Source: Sternotherus odoratus (lineage: Eukaryota > Chordata > Testudines > Kinosternidae). Taken from it: DNA of 64,000 bases. The first letter of the stretch is position 1. Every line of letters begins with the position of its first letter. Below are positions 11,939 through 22,103 of this stretch, piece by piece. A program made the position numbers and the translations under genes. Location of the stretch: the NCBI GenBank assembly GCA_032164245.1, contig JAVMKO010000001.1, positions 248,381,644-248,445,643 of the forward strand, written 5' to 3'. The notes under the pieces are model-generated. The model had not been told where the DNA came from, made no database searches, and saw nothing but the letters and a program-made list of their open reading frames with translations.

Positions 11939-12360
11939 TGCTAGATTCACAGCTTTTAAGGCCAGAATGGAACATTAAGATCTCCTGTAGAGCAAGGCTA
12001 TAGAATTTCACCCAGCAGTCCTTGTGTCAAGTCCGATAGCTTCTGGTTGACCTACAGCATATCTTTTAGAAAGACATCTAATCTTGACTTTTGAAATCCA
12101 CTTCAAATCCGCCCCTCCCCCCCAAAGTTATTTTATTAGTTACTTAACCTCACTGATAAAAATCTGAACCTTATTTGCAGTTTGAATTTGTCTAACTTCC
12201 TGCTGTTGGACCTTGCTATGCCTTTGTCTGCTAGATTGAACAGCCCTCTACTATCAGAAATCTTCGCCCTGTATGAGTATTTATAGACTATGATCAGGTC
12301 ACCTCTTAGCTTTCTCTTTTATAAATAAAAGAGATTGAGCTTCTTAAATCTCTTACATTT
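11939..12360 (-). mobile_element. CR1 3' fragment
   Basis: Minus-strand CR1 3' region. The left end carries the tail motif (cagcttttaaggccagaatg). Further in, the reverse of the late ORF2/3' region is visible (gaacagccctctactatcag, then gatcaggtcacctcttagc). It is diverged and truncated upstream. Confidence 0.75.
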
Positions 12361-12981
12361 AGCAACGATTACTGTTATATTAAATAGGATAAAAAGTAAA
12401 ACTCACCAGACTTAGGATATAAATGTACGCTGACTTATTATTTAAGGATGAACTATACTATAAATAAAACCCAGATCACTGGTATGGCAGAACAAAGTTG
12501 TAGCCTCTTAGCCACATTGCTTCTCAGCAAAATCCTGACAAATCTATATGCTTGTCTAATATAACAATAGCATGGAAAGGTTCTTAAAAACATTTGGTCA
12601 TTTACTGAGCAGTCTCTAGAAAACCAGACTGAATATAGGTAAGAAGTTGCCAACAAAGTGTTAAGAGAATCAAAGGAGTCCCATGTAAGAAACTGGGTAA
12701 ACAGAAACTGTGTGAGTAGCCAGCTACGTATAGATAACACTATGGAAAAACAAGTGAGTTAGGGTGACAGGTCAAATGAATAAGGCCACAAAGATGGATA
12801 AAATAGAGAAAAACAGGAAAACACGTAGGCCAAAGAAGAAATACATGGAGATAACAATATGAGTAGGGGGAATTATGAAATGGCATGCTAAGAAAGTGTG
12901 ACTCTGTCACAGCGTCTCAACGTGTCAAGCGGAGTCACCCTTGTTTGCCCAGTGCAGGGTTGATACACCCTGTAGCATGGT
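12361..12981. other. Gene-less stretch with an LTR-end remnant
   Basis: No gene. At about 12942-12977 the sequence gcccagtgcagggttgatac resembles the last bases of the gypsy LTRs at 13700 and 16010, as though the end of another LTR copy abuts the element. Confidence 0.5.
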
Positions 12982-13718
12982 TGTCAAGATTCCCTGTTGA
13001 GTCAAGCAGTCACAGTCAGGGGACCCAGAACTCCAATGGGACAGAGCAATCAAGTAGTCTGTAGCCCCGGGGCAGGGCGGAGTAAGGCAAATACTCAGTC
13101 TATGGCCCCTGAGCCTTCTGGCTGGGGCAGACAATAGCAGTTGAGAGGGCTCTGACCTCAGGACAGGGCAGAGCAAACAAACAGTCTGTAGCCCCTGGGT
13201 CAGGGCAGGGCATATTAATTTATTACAGTCTATAGCTAGAACTCCCGGTAGTAAAGCCTGGTGATAAGTATGGAAGCAGTGGAGGGGAACCCATCATACG
13301 CCACCGAGTTCTGACCCAGAGCCCTATGAAGCCAGAAAATTTCTGATTAAGGATTCAGACATCAACTCCTAACACAAGCCCTGGGTCACTTCCTACCAAA
13401 AAGCCCATCTCTGGCATCCCCTCAGCTGACAGCAGGTTGGCATCCCAGTCAGTCTCTGCAGTTGGCTGATCATCCACAGCGTAATCTGGATCCATTGTCC
13501 GTACAGCCTGGAGAGTCAACAGTTCCCTGGCAGGAGCCTGCATCACACATCCTTCCTCCTGCTCTGCCAGATCTGACTGAGCTGGGCTGCCTCCTTTTAT
13601 CTGTCTCTGCCATCTGGGCCATGCACAGCGGGGGCAAGAGGGTGTGTGGTCTTCTGGGCCCACAGTGATTGGTCAGCCCCCAGTGGCCCAGTGTTGTGTT
13701 GATACACTTTGTCATACA
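12982..13718 (-). repeat. 3' LTR of gypsy element
   Basis: Left copy of the direct repeat, 3' LTR for the minus-strand element. It shares with the right copy many aligned blocks such as actcagtctat, gcagacaatarcagtt and cccacagtgattggtcagcc. Confidence 0.8.
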
Positions 13719-13739
13719 CCTTCCCCCTCAAGTGAGGAC

Positions 13740-14165
13740 CTAATGGTGGTCCTCCCTTGTCTTCCTCCACTTCCACTTGGGAAAAGAAGTCGGCATTCGT
13801 GTGGGCTCGGCCCGGGCGATGACAGATCCACTACTCCCCCTCAGGAAAACTTCCAGAATTATGGCCTCCATCATTTGGGCTCCCTTTAGCTTCTCAGGGT
13901 CCAACCACCACCAACAGTAATCCAGGACTTGCTGAGCCCGAGGTTGAGCTCCAGGGTGGGTATTTCTCCCATCAAAATCACCATCAGAATGTCTCAGGTT
14001 AACCCAAGCATGGTTCAAGATGACAGCTTTGGCATAATCAAGTGTGTCGGTAGCGTCTAGGTTCCGGTAGGCAGTCTGTGTGAACCCAGTCAAGTATAGG
14101 GCCATTAGAGCAGCCCAGTGTTCCAGAAGCCAGTGAGCTACAGTGGCGACTCGCTTGAATGTGAC
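13740..14165 (-). pseudogene. gypsy gag, capsid part (SCAN-related)
   Basis: Minus-strand frame encoding the later part of a retrotransposon gag. Read from 14165 downward it contains TFKRVATV, an EHWAAL...YLTG segment, QTAYRNL, LDYAKAVIL and, further on, WWWLDPEKLKGAQMMEAIIL. This order (FERVA, YLTG, AYR, DY..VKAAIL, WL.PE, VVLEQF) is that of Gmr1-like gag capsids, from which vertebrate SCAN domains are thought to derive. The frame ends at 13740, just upstream of the purine tract, with no zinc knuckle seen. It is the continuation of 14891-15222, interrupted by a solo LTR; the duplicated gtgac marks the join. It is dead because of that insertion and upstream stops and frameshift. Confidence 0.78.
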
Positions 14166-14885
14166 TGTCATAAGTGTAAAGTGCTGGAGAGGGTTAATGT
14201 TACCTGAGAACAAGTGACGTAAGAGCTTCCCTGCCACGAGGCAAGGAGGGAGTGTTGGTTTCAGTTTGAGTTGGGCTGGCCATGTAGCTTGGCAAGGGTC
14301 ACGGAGCATCTCTGGCTATTGAGAATGACTCTACTTCCTTCTTATATTCCTACTTAGCTGACTGTAAGTGATCTTTTGATTTCATAAGTTCTGTGCCTAT
14401 TTGGGGTGTCTCTATCCTTTTCAGAGGGGGACTTAGTGAACTCTAAATTGTAAGTTGTACTGTCCCTATGTTCTAATCTCTTTTCTTTATTAAATCTTTA
14501 AGTTATAAAAAGTGTTTGGTTTATTTCCCTTAAAGTTTTCTCTGCTTCCAGACTGGGAAGAGAGGAGGGAGGGAAGTAAGTAAAAGGACCAGCTCAGGGT
14601 AGGAGCTGAGGAGCGGAGTCTGTCTCTACCTTCAGCTGAGAAGTGGGAGGGGGGAGGCTGACAGAGGTAGGGTTTTGGGGAGTCTGAGTACCCCACTCCA
14701 GGGCTTTGGAGATCTACTCAGATGGTGGCAGCCAGGGGTCCCCAAGTTCCCAGCTGGTAAAGTGTGGGAGTCTGGGAGTGTAGAGAATTAACTTAAGCTG
14801 GGGAGCAGTTAAAGTTATTTGGTCTGGCATACAAGAGTCCTTTCTCTGTACCCAGGGTTCAGAGAAGGGGAGTAACACTCTTACA
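14166..14885 (+). mobile_element. Solo LTR inside gypsy gag
   Basis: This 720-bp LTR begins TGTCATAAGTGTAAAG and ends GGAGTAACACTCTTACA. A perfect 5-bp duplication, gtgac, lies at 14161-14165 and 14886-14890. Dropping the insert and one gtgac restores a continuous gag reading across the join (FLVT followed by FKRVAT), which fixes the borders. ATTAAA-type poly(A) signals near 14489 and the overall layout support the forward sense. I recall it as a common turtle retroviral LTR type; that part is memory. Confidence 0.88.
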
Positions 14886-14890
14886 GTGAC

Positions 14891-15222
14891 CAAGAAGGTC
14901 TCTGGGTCATCCCCAGGCCACATCTTTTCTAGTCTCACCGGTAACCCTGTCAAAGTGTCCTCTGTCCTCTGGTCCATCCTGTCAGCACCAGGCAGACCAG
15001 AGGGTAGGAGGAGGACCTGCATCTGCTGAACCAGGCGCTCCTCTTGGACTTGGTGCTATGCTGCTAACTCCCTGATCAACTGCTATTGTTGTTCCTGATA
15101 TTGGGTTGTCTGTTGTTGTTGTGCAGCCATTTGCTGTAGCAGTTGGGCTTGTTGTTGTATTTGTTGGGTCTCCTGCTGTGCTGGATTTCCAGCATCCACT
15201 TTAGTACCTTTTCATTATCCAT
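14891..15222 (-). pseudogene. gypsy gag, N-terminal part
   Basis: The minus-strand gag start region. A plausible ATG lies at 15220-15222, followed within about 40 codons by a glutamine-rich stretch (tgttgttgttgt on the forward strand near 15112). Near the insertion it reads EKMWPGDDPETFLVT, matching the motif MGPGDDPEAFL of this gag class. A stop interrupts the glutamine-rich part and the frame shifts after the start, so it is a pseudogene. It continues at 14165 beyond the nested LTR. Confidence 0.72.
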
Positions 15223-15328
15223 ACTGGCTGTGGAGTTTAATCATATCGTTCTCCCCATGTTGAGCCTCTTAACAGGAACCGACCATTGCCCGCATTCTCC
15301 ACTACATGTCCTGGGGACAACGCCCATT

Positions 15329-16028
15329 TGTCAGGATTCCTTGTTGAGTAAAAAAAACATGATCATAGGATACAGGAGCCACCAAGTGGTCTGTAGCCCA
15401 TGGGGTGGGCCAGAGGAAACACTCAGTCTATTGCCCCTCATCCTCCTGTCTGGAGCAGACAATAACAGTTAAAGGGCTCTGACCTTCTGTGCAGGGCAGA
15501 GAAAACAATCAGTTTGTAGCCCCTGGGGAAGAGTTAGCACTCAGTCTATAGCTGGAGCCCCTGGTTGCCATGCCTAGAGGCAAGTGAGAGGGTGGTGAGG
15601 TGAGGGAACCCAGGCCCACGCTACTTCACAGGGTTCCAACCCAGGGCCCTATGGAGCCAGTAAACTCCCTATCAAGAGTCCAGGCGTCAGCTCCTAACAC
15701 ATCCCCTTGGTCAGTTCATACCAAAAAGTCCATCTCAGCCTCTCCTCAGCTGGCAGCGACTCAGGATCCTAGTCAGTCTCCACGGTCAGCCGGTCATCCA
15801 CAACACAGTTTAGATCCACGGTCCCTACAACCTGGAGAGTCAATGGTTTCTCTGCAGGAGACTCCAGCATACATCCTTCCTCTTCCTCTGCCAGCTCCAG
15901 CTGCCTCCTTTTATCTGTCTCCTTCATCTGGAGCATGTGCAGCAGGGCAAGGGAGCGTGGTCTCCTGGACCCACAGTGATTGGTCAGCCTCCATTGGCCC
16001 AGTGCAGGGTCGATACATCCATCATACA
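15329..16028 (-). repeat. 5' LTR of gypsy element
   Basis: Right copy of the direct repeat, 5' LTR for the minus-strand element; it begins TGTCAGGATTCC and ends ATCATACA. It is 37 bp shorter than the other LTR owing to several indels. Confidence 0.8.
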
Positions 16029-16286
16029 CCCATTCAGGAAATGAGCATTGCATGAAAAATATAGGCTATAGCATGGAATATAACATGGAATATACTAAAT
16101 ACGGATAAGAGTGATGAGTGATCAGTTAGGTAACACAGGCAAGAAAAAGGATGATGTATGCAAGATGTACGGGTTGTATAAGTGTATAAAAGGAGGGCTA
16201 GTTACAAACCCTATGGAGAGCAACACAAGATCTACACAGCAAAATCAGTATGGATCTGATAATTACAGGCTCAGCCTACCTGTGCC

Positions 16287-16422
16287 CAGAGGTGCTGGAA
16301 CTAAGGGTGCAGGGGAAGCTGCGGCACTCCCTGACTTGAAGTGGTTTCCATTATATACAGGGTGTACAGTTTGGTCAATGACTTTCAGCACCCCTACTAT
16401 AAAAATTGTTCCAGCACCCCTG
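16287..16422. mobile_element. hAT MITE, 136 bp
   Basis: Very short element with 15-bp inverted ends CAGAGGTGCTGGAAC / GTTCCAGCACCCCTG and a perfect 8-bp duplication cctgtgcc at 16279-16286 and 16423-16430. No coding capacity. Confidence 0.92.
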
Positions 16423-17359
16423 CCTGTGCCCAAAGACTTGGGAACTGATCATTATCCTATCCTGCGCTGTTTGCTTTATTTATGCTTTATGCTTGATTAA
16501 GATGGTGATATCTTGTCCTAAAAATGTCTCCATAAATCTTTAAAATTGATTAAGATGAATAATTGGGTATGAACTGTGCTTTCACCCAACCACAGCAAAT
16601 AGCCCCCAAAAAAGGTATATAGGAAGAAAACATGCACCTGAATTGTCATGTGTGCCTTTTGCTAATAATTCTGCATGGGCTTCCTTACCTGTATTTGTGT
16701 GAAATCTCAACTAACGGCTCTATAAATGCATGAAACCTGCTGAACCTGTTTTTTTTCTTCTCTGTTACATCACAACCTCATTCTTATATATACATAGTTC
16801 TATCTATTTTATATTGAAGCTTGCCAATTATGAACTTGGCACAGGAGCCCCCTTTGCGTCTCCATGTCATTAAGAAATAATCCTCTTTGGTTAAAACATC
16901 GTCTCAGCCAGTGTTTTAATGGAACATGAATTCATTTCCCATAACCAGTGGATGTTAATTCTTGCTATCGAATTTCCTGTCAGTCTGGTTTCAGCCTGAT
17001 CAAACATCTGAAAATGACACCAATTGCACTTGTTTTGATTTGTGCTATTGTTAAGAAGTCACTTTAAGCCTGAATTAATGAGAAGTGGTATTTACATTAA
17101 AACAAAACTTGGTCCTAAATAAATTCACTAGATAGGGACAATCAGCTTCATCCAGTTTTTAAACAAAGAAATGAATAAGTCCATTGTAGAGATTGATTTA
17201 ACACATTCATTTATAATAATCATACATTGTTCTTCTGGTTTTATTAAGCTTTATGAGTACTTTCAATATTGGTGCATTGCCATCCTAGTCAAAGATGATC
17301 TCTCCCTTCCACCCCATCTAATATTTCTATTTAATTCTCTCTTCAAGTCACCTCTCTAA
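16423..17359. other. Gene-less AT-rich stretch
   Basis: No gene or clear repeat visible; the right end holds the ctaa duplication of the LTR that follows. Confidence 0.5.
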
Positions 17360-17768
17360 TGTGGAAGAAAAACTGAGTCCTAACTCTCAGGTTGGATACA
17401 ACAAGTCAGAGACAGCTTTATTTCAAGCAATTGCACAGGAAAAACACAGCTGGCAGAGAGCATCTCTGCCTCAGTTTCTTCAAAGTACAAGCAGTGTCAT
17501 TTAAGTATTTATACTCTTTAATGACATACACTAATTAATAACAATCTGCATTATGTTTATATTATGTCCTGCCCATCCTGGTAGTTTCGCATTTCTGTTC
17601 TCAAACATCCTTATCATACTAACTCTGTTCTGTGTTTCCCTCTCGCTGTAGACACAAAGGCTGCTTTTCCAAATCTCACATCATGAGAGTTGGGAGTTAG
17701 CCTTACTGTGCTCTGTCTTGACATGACTTACTGGCCTATAATCAAATCCTTTAACCCTTGTTTCCACA
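17360..17768 (-). mobile_element. Solo LTR, gammaretrovirus-like
   Basis: A 409-bp LTR with inverted ends TGTGGAA / TTTCCACA and a perfect 4-bp duplication ctaa (17356-17359, 17769-17772). On the minus strand a TATA box (AGTATAAATACTT, about 17504-17516) precedes an AATAAAG poly(A) signal (about 17408-17415) by roughly 90 bases, a normal U3-R-U5 layout. A 4-bp duplication is typical of gammaretroviruses; that assignment is an inference. Confidence 0.85.
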
Positions 17769-18063
17769 CTAATATATTATATTATATAAATCACAATGAA
17801 AACTTAGGGTCTAAGTCTGTTCCCATTAAAAGGCAATGCAAGTTTTGAGTCATGAGTTCTGACTTCAGTGGGAGAAAGATTGGGCACTGGGTCAGCTAAC
17901 AAAGGGGATGAACCATTTGTCTCTGACACCTTTCATTTAGTACCTTGCCAGACAGACTCTCCTCTCACTGATGCCAGTCTATATCAGAGTAATTCCAAGT
18001 AGGTAAATGGAATTAAACTAGTGTGAATTTGGTGTGAGTGAGAATCAGGCCCACTGTCTACAA
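17769..18063. other. Short gene-less spacer
   Basis: About 300 bases of AT-rich sequence with nothing recognisable. Confidence 0.5.
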
Positions 18064-18393
18064 CAGGGATCGGCAACCTTTGGCATGCGACCCGTCAGGA
18101 AAATCCACTGGCAGGCTGGAATGGTTTGTTTACCTGCAGCATCTGCAGGTTCAGCCGATCACAGCTCCCACTGGCTACGATTCACCATTCCAGGCCAATG
18201 GGGGCTGCGGGAAGCGGCATAGACTGAAGAATCTGCTGGCCACTGCTTCCCACAGCCCCCATTGGCTTGGAATGGCGAACCGCGGCCAGTGGGCACCGTG
18301 ATTGGCCGAATCTGCAGACACTTCAGGTAAACAAACCGTCCAGGCTGCCAGAAGATTTCCTGATGGGCTGTGTGCAAAGGTTGCGGATACCTG
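18064..18393. mobile_element. hAT MITE (CAGGGATCGGCAACC family)
   Basis: This 330-bp element starts CAGGGATCGGCAACCTTTGG and ends CAAAGGTTGCGGATACCTG. Octamers are gtctacaa (18056-18063) and atctacaa (18394-18401). It is the same family and near the same length as 11606-11938. Confidence 0.88.
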
Positions 18394-18688
18394 ATCTACA
18401 ACATGAAACACAATAAGTCATTTTTAGAAATACAAATAGTGCAGTCCTAAGGCAGCAATGTTCTACTCGGTGTCTATTTACATGCCCCTCTGTTCGTCCT
18501 AGTAACTAACAAATGCAGATTGTAGTCTTTGAAGAGGTTTATACGTTTAGCAGGTATTTGCTCTAGTGCAAACTCACCGTGTGTTGCTTATTCTGTAACC
18601 AAACGTTGTGCAATTTAAGGACCAGATGCTGGAAGAATAGTACTCTTAAACTAAACACGTCAGTGGATTTCTGCACACTATTGATCAG

Positions 18689-18973
18689 GCCATGTCTATC
18701 CTTACAAGCTGGCAGCAGTACAGTTGTGCCGCTGTAAGAGCACTTGTGGAGCTGTGTTATGCTGATGTGAGAGAGCTCTCCCATCAACATAATTAAACCA
18801 GCTCAACAAGCGGTGATAACTACGTTGGCAGGAGAGTGTCTCCCACCAACATAGGAATGTGCACACAAGCACTTATGCCAACAAAATGTATGTCGCTCAC
18901 TGAGGTGTTTTTTCACATCCCTGAGCAACTAAAGGTTTGCCAACATACCATACGTGCTAGTGTGGACTTGGCC
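18689..18973. mobile_element. MITE with 4-bp duplication
   Basis: A 285-bp element with inverted ends GGCCATGTCTATCC and GTGTGGACTTGGCC. The 4-bp sequence tcag flanks both sides (18685-18688, 18974-18977). The same family occurs at 62119-63128. The superfamily is unassigned. Confidence 0.7.
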
Positions 18974-19192
18974 TCAGTCTCTGCATTCCCTTTTTCACCA
19001 AAGTCTCTCACTGCGTTGGTCTAAGCCAGGGGTCTCCAAACTACGGCCCGCGGGCCGGATGCGGCCCGCGAGGCCCTCTCATCCGGCCCGTGGAGATCTT
19101 TTTGGCTCTTTGGAATTTTTGGCTCTTTTGAGCTTTTCGCTGGGACGGCTCCGCGCTGGGGCCTGGTAGCGCCGCGCGGGCCGCCAGCCGCG

Positions 19193-19310
19193 GGGCCGGG
19201 ACGCGCCGCGTGCTCGGCTGCCGCCGCGGGGCCGGGACGCGCCGCGTGCTCGGCTGCCGCCCCCGGCCGGGACACACCGCGTGCTCGGCTGCCGCCGCCG
19301 GCCAGGGACG
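19193..19310. repeat. CpG-rich 36-bp tandem repeat, 3 units
   Basis: Three units share gccgcgtgctcggctgccgc or a close variant. The unusually high CpG density for a repeat suggests recent duplication. Confidence 0.7.
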
Positions 19311-19400
19311 GCTCAGAGCTGGGGCCGGGACGCGCCGCACCGCCACCCAGTTACAGGGGGCGAAACAAGGAGCCACCCACTGCCAGGCGGCGAACCGGTC

Positions 19401-19985
19401 TGTGGGGAGAGACCGGGTTGAGCGGGTCAGTTGGGGGGTGGGTGGGAGGAAAGGAGGTTTTGGGGTGAGAGACCTGGCTGGGTGGGTCATTGGGGGCGGG
19501 GGGGTTGGAGGAAAGGAGGTTTTGGGGTGAGAGACCTGGCTGGGTGGGTCATTTGGGGGGGGGGGGTTGGAGGAAAGGAGGTTTTGGGGTGAGAGACCTG
19601 GCTGGGTGGGTCATTTGGGGGAGGGGTTGGAGGAAAGGAGGGTTTGGGGTGAGAGACCTGGCTGGGTGGGTCAGTTGGGGGGGGGTTGGAAGAAAGGAGG
19701 TTTTGGGGTGAGAGACCGGGCTGGGTGGGTCACTTGGGGGGGGGTTGGAGGAAAGGAGGTTTTGGGGTGAGAGACTTGGCTGGGTGGGTCATTTGGGGGG
19801 GGGGGTTGGAGGAAAGGAGGTTTTGGGGTGAGACCTGGCTGGGTGGGTCAGTTGGGGGGTGGGTGGGAGGGAAGGAGGTTTTGGGGTGAGAGACCTGGCT
19901 GGGTGGGTCATTTGGGGGAGGGGGGTTGGAGGAAAGGAGGTTTTGGGGGGAGAGACCTGGCTGGGTGGGTCAGTTGGGGGGTTGA
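19401..19985. repeat. About 60-bp G-rich minisatellite, 9 units
   Basis: Units of 57-63 bp share gaaaggaggttttggggtga and gacctggctgggtgggtca. Starts are near 19449, 19511, 19573, 19633, 19692, 19751, 19812, 19869 and 19932. Length differences lie mostly in a run of 6-11 G. It encodes only shadow frames. Confidence 0.9.
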
Positions 19986-20080
19986 TGTGTAGTGTTCATG
20001 TGTAGTGTTCATGTGTAGTGTTCATGTGTAGTGAACAGGTGTTCATGTGTAGTGTTCATGTGTAGTGACCAGGTGTAGTG
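19982..20080. repeat. Short tandem array, ttcatgtgtagtg
   Basis: A 13-15-bp unit (gttcatgtgtagt) is repeated about six times with minor variation, between the 60-bp minisatellite and the Helitron. Confidence 0.8.
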
Positions 20081-20138
20081 TATCAATGTGTTATTAAATA
20101 ATAACTGAATAAAATCTATATATATAAAAGTCAAGTGG

Positions 20139-20180
20139 TGTATGTATGTGTGTATGTATGTATGTATGTATGTACGTATG
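20139..20180. repeat. (tgta)n microsatellite
   Basis: Simple tgta/tgtg repeats directly behind the Helitron 5' end. Confidence 0.9.
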
Positions 20181-20414
20181 ACTGCGAACTCCTCCCGCAC
20201 CGTTTGAGCCAGAGACTTGAAATTTGGTACAGTGAGGGGTCTTGGGGTCTAGATGCTGGTAAGGGTCGAAAAATTTTCGGATCTCACCTCTGACGCCCCC
20301 CAGGGGTGAAAGTCTTTCAGGGCCAATCACATCGGCTGGGCGGTTAGGTGGTGATGATGTCATAATACCCCCCTCCAACAGACACCTCACTCGCTCAGCT
20401 TATCCCTCCCTCCT

Positions 20415-20990
20415 CCAACGGAACCCCGGAGATCCCTCTGTTCTCTGCCCCTCCCCCCTCCCAACGGAACCCCGGAGATCCCTCAGTTCTCTGCCCCTCC
20501 CCCCTCCCAACGGAACCCCGGAGATCACTCAGTTCTCTGCCCCTCCCCCCTCCCAACAGAACCCCGGAGATCCCTCAGTTCTCTGCCCCTCCTGCCTCCC
20601 AACGGAACCCCGGAGATCCCTCAGTTCTCTGCCCCTCCCCCCTCCCAACGGAACCCCGGATATCCCTCAGTTCTCTGCCCCTCCCCCCTCCCAACGGAAC
20701 CCCGGAGATCCCTCAGTTCTCTGCCCCTCCCGCCTCCCAACGGAACCCCGGAGATCCCTCAGTTCTCTGCCCCTCCCCCCTCCCCAACAGAACCCCGGAG
20801 ATCCCTCAGTTCTCTGCCCCTCCCCCCTCCCAACGGAACCCCGGAGATCCCTCAGTTCTTTGCCCCTCCCCCCTCCCAACGGAACCCCGGAGATCCCTCA
20901 GTTCTCTACCCCTCCCCCCTCCCAACGGAACCCCGGAGATCCCTCCGTTCTCTGCCCTCCCACCTCAACCCCGGACTCCATCAGCTCTGT
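20415..20990. repeat. 46-bp minisatellite, about 12 units
   Basis: Units with a regular 46-bp period share ccaacggaaccccggagatc and ctcagttctctgcccctccc. Starts fall at 20415, 20461, 20507, 20553, 20599, 20645, 20691, 20737, then after a 1-bp slip at 20784, 20830, 20876 and 20922, followed by a degenerate tail. The array is far more homogeneous than the rest of the window. Confidence 0.92.
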
Positions 20991-21074
20991 GCCCCCCCCC
21001 ACCTGCGAAGGTCCCCGGAATCCCTCGGCTCTGGGCCCCCTCCCTCCCTGCGACAGATCTGAGTTGGGTTTGGT

Positions 21075-21905
21075 GGGACGGTAAGTGAGGTGGGGGTGTC
21101 GGGTTCGGTCGGGGGGTGAGGTGGGGGTGTTGGGGTTGGTCAGGGGGTGTTGCGGTTGGTGGGGGGGTGAGGTGGGGGTGTTGGGTTTGCTTGGGGGGGT
21201 GAGGTGGGGGTGTCGGGTTTGGTCGGGGGGTAAGTGAGCCGGGGGGGTGTCGGGGTTGGTCTGGGGGGGTGGGAAGGTGTCGGGGGGGTGAGGGGTGTGG
21301 TGTGGGTGTTGGGTTTGGTCTGGGGGGGGGAAGGTGTTGGGGTGGGTGCCCAGACCAAACCCGACACCCCCCCCCGGCTCACTTACCCCCCGACCAAACC
21401 CGACACCGCCACCTCACCCCCACCACCAACCGCAACACCCCCTGACCAACCCCAACACCCACCCCTCACCCACCCCAACACCTTCCCACCCCCCCAGACC
21501 AAACCCTACACCCCCCGGCTCACTTACCCCCCCCGACCAAACCCGACAACCCCACCTGACCCCCCCAAGCAAACCCAACACCCCCACCTGACCCCCCGAC
21601 CAAACCCGACACACACACACCCCCCCCGGCTCATGGTGCACTGTGTAGCACACAGATTATTAAATACACTGTTCGGTCGGGGGGGGTGAGGTGAGGGTGT
21701 CGGGTTTGCTCAGGGGGTGAGGTGGGGGTGTCGGGTTTGGTTGGGGGGTGAGGTGGGGGTGTTGGGTTTGTTTTGGGGGGTCAGGTGGGGTTGTCGGGTT
21801 TGGTCGGGGGGTAAGTGAGCCAGGGGGTCTTGGGGTTGGTCGGGGGGGTGGGAAGGTGTCAGGGTGGGTGAAGGGTGGGTGTTGGGGTTGGTCAGGGGGT
21901 GTCAA
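21075..21905. repeat. Strand-switching G-rich / C-rich arrays
   Basis: Units of about 30 bp around ggtgtcgggtttggtc with G-runs are G-rich on the plus strand at 21075-21355, inverted to C-rich at 21356-21632, then G-rich again at 21675-21905. A unique spacer with a gtgc...gcac hairpin lies between the last two blocks. The blocks form large inverted repeats, and the G-runs could form quadruplexes. This part lies inside the Helitron. Confidence 0.85.
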
Positions 21906-22103
21906 CTGTCTGCCCCCTCCCCACCTCCGACTGACCCGAGCAACGCCGGGCACTTATGCTAGTATTAAATAAATAATTAAAAACAACATCCATGTTTTGA
22001 TTCTTTTTTATTTGGACCTCAAGTGTGTTGTCGGCCCCCGAACTGCTATTTGATAGCTAATGCGGCCCTCGGGCTGAAAAGTTTGGAGACCCCTGGTCTA
22101 AGC

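Larger units (their letters stand above)
12982..16028 (-). mobile_element. Degenerate Gmr1-like Ty3/gypsy element
   Basis: Two related direct repeats, 12982-13718 (737 bp) and 15329-16028 (700 bp), both run from TGTCARGATTCC to a CATACA end and bracket an interior that encodes only gag on the minus strand. A purine tract (GAGGGGGAAGG on the minus strand, 13719-13729) directly abuts the left LTR, as a polypurine tract should. Next to the right LTR, a possible primer site reads TGGGCGTTGTCCCC after two bases; its tRNA was not identified. The LTRs differ by many substitutions and indels, so the insertion is old. No target duplication was found. A solo LTR (14166-14885) is nested in gag. Protease, reverse transcriptase and integrase are absent. 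Confidence 0.8.
20115..21962 (+). mobile_element. Non-autonomous Helitron
   Basis: The 5' end is TCTATATATATAAAAG directly after A (20114), and the 3' end is CTAG directly before T (21963), the A^T insertion pattern of Helitrons. A hairpin at 21935-21950 (CCCG-a-GC-aac-GC-CGGG) lies 8 bases before CTAG. There is no inverted terminal repeat or target duplication, as expected. Inside are a tgta microsatellite, a 46-bp minisatellite and strand-switching G-rich arrays. No Rep/helicase frame exists, so it is non-autonomous. Confidence 0.85.
19027..22095. mobile_element. 3.1-kb hAT element containing a Helitron and minisatellites
   Basis: The ends are CAGGGGTCTCCAAACTACGG and AAGTTTGGAGACCCCTG, and a perfect 8-bp duplication gtctaagc flanks it (19019-19026, 22096-22103). 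Inside are a CpG-rich 36-bp repeat (19193-19310), a 60-bp minisatellite (19401-19985), a short 15-bp array (19982-20080) and a complete Helitron (20115-21962). No transposase frame is present. About 1.2 kb of its length is the element itself plus its own arrays. Confidence 0.9.

Noticed and set aside
20415..20990. Regular repeats as a CRISPR-like array
   Set aside because: Units are contiguous with no unique spacers, and the setting is a vertebrate transposon.
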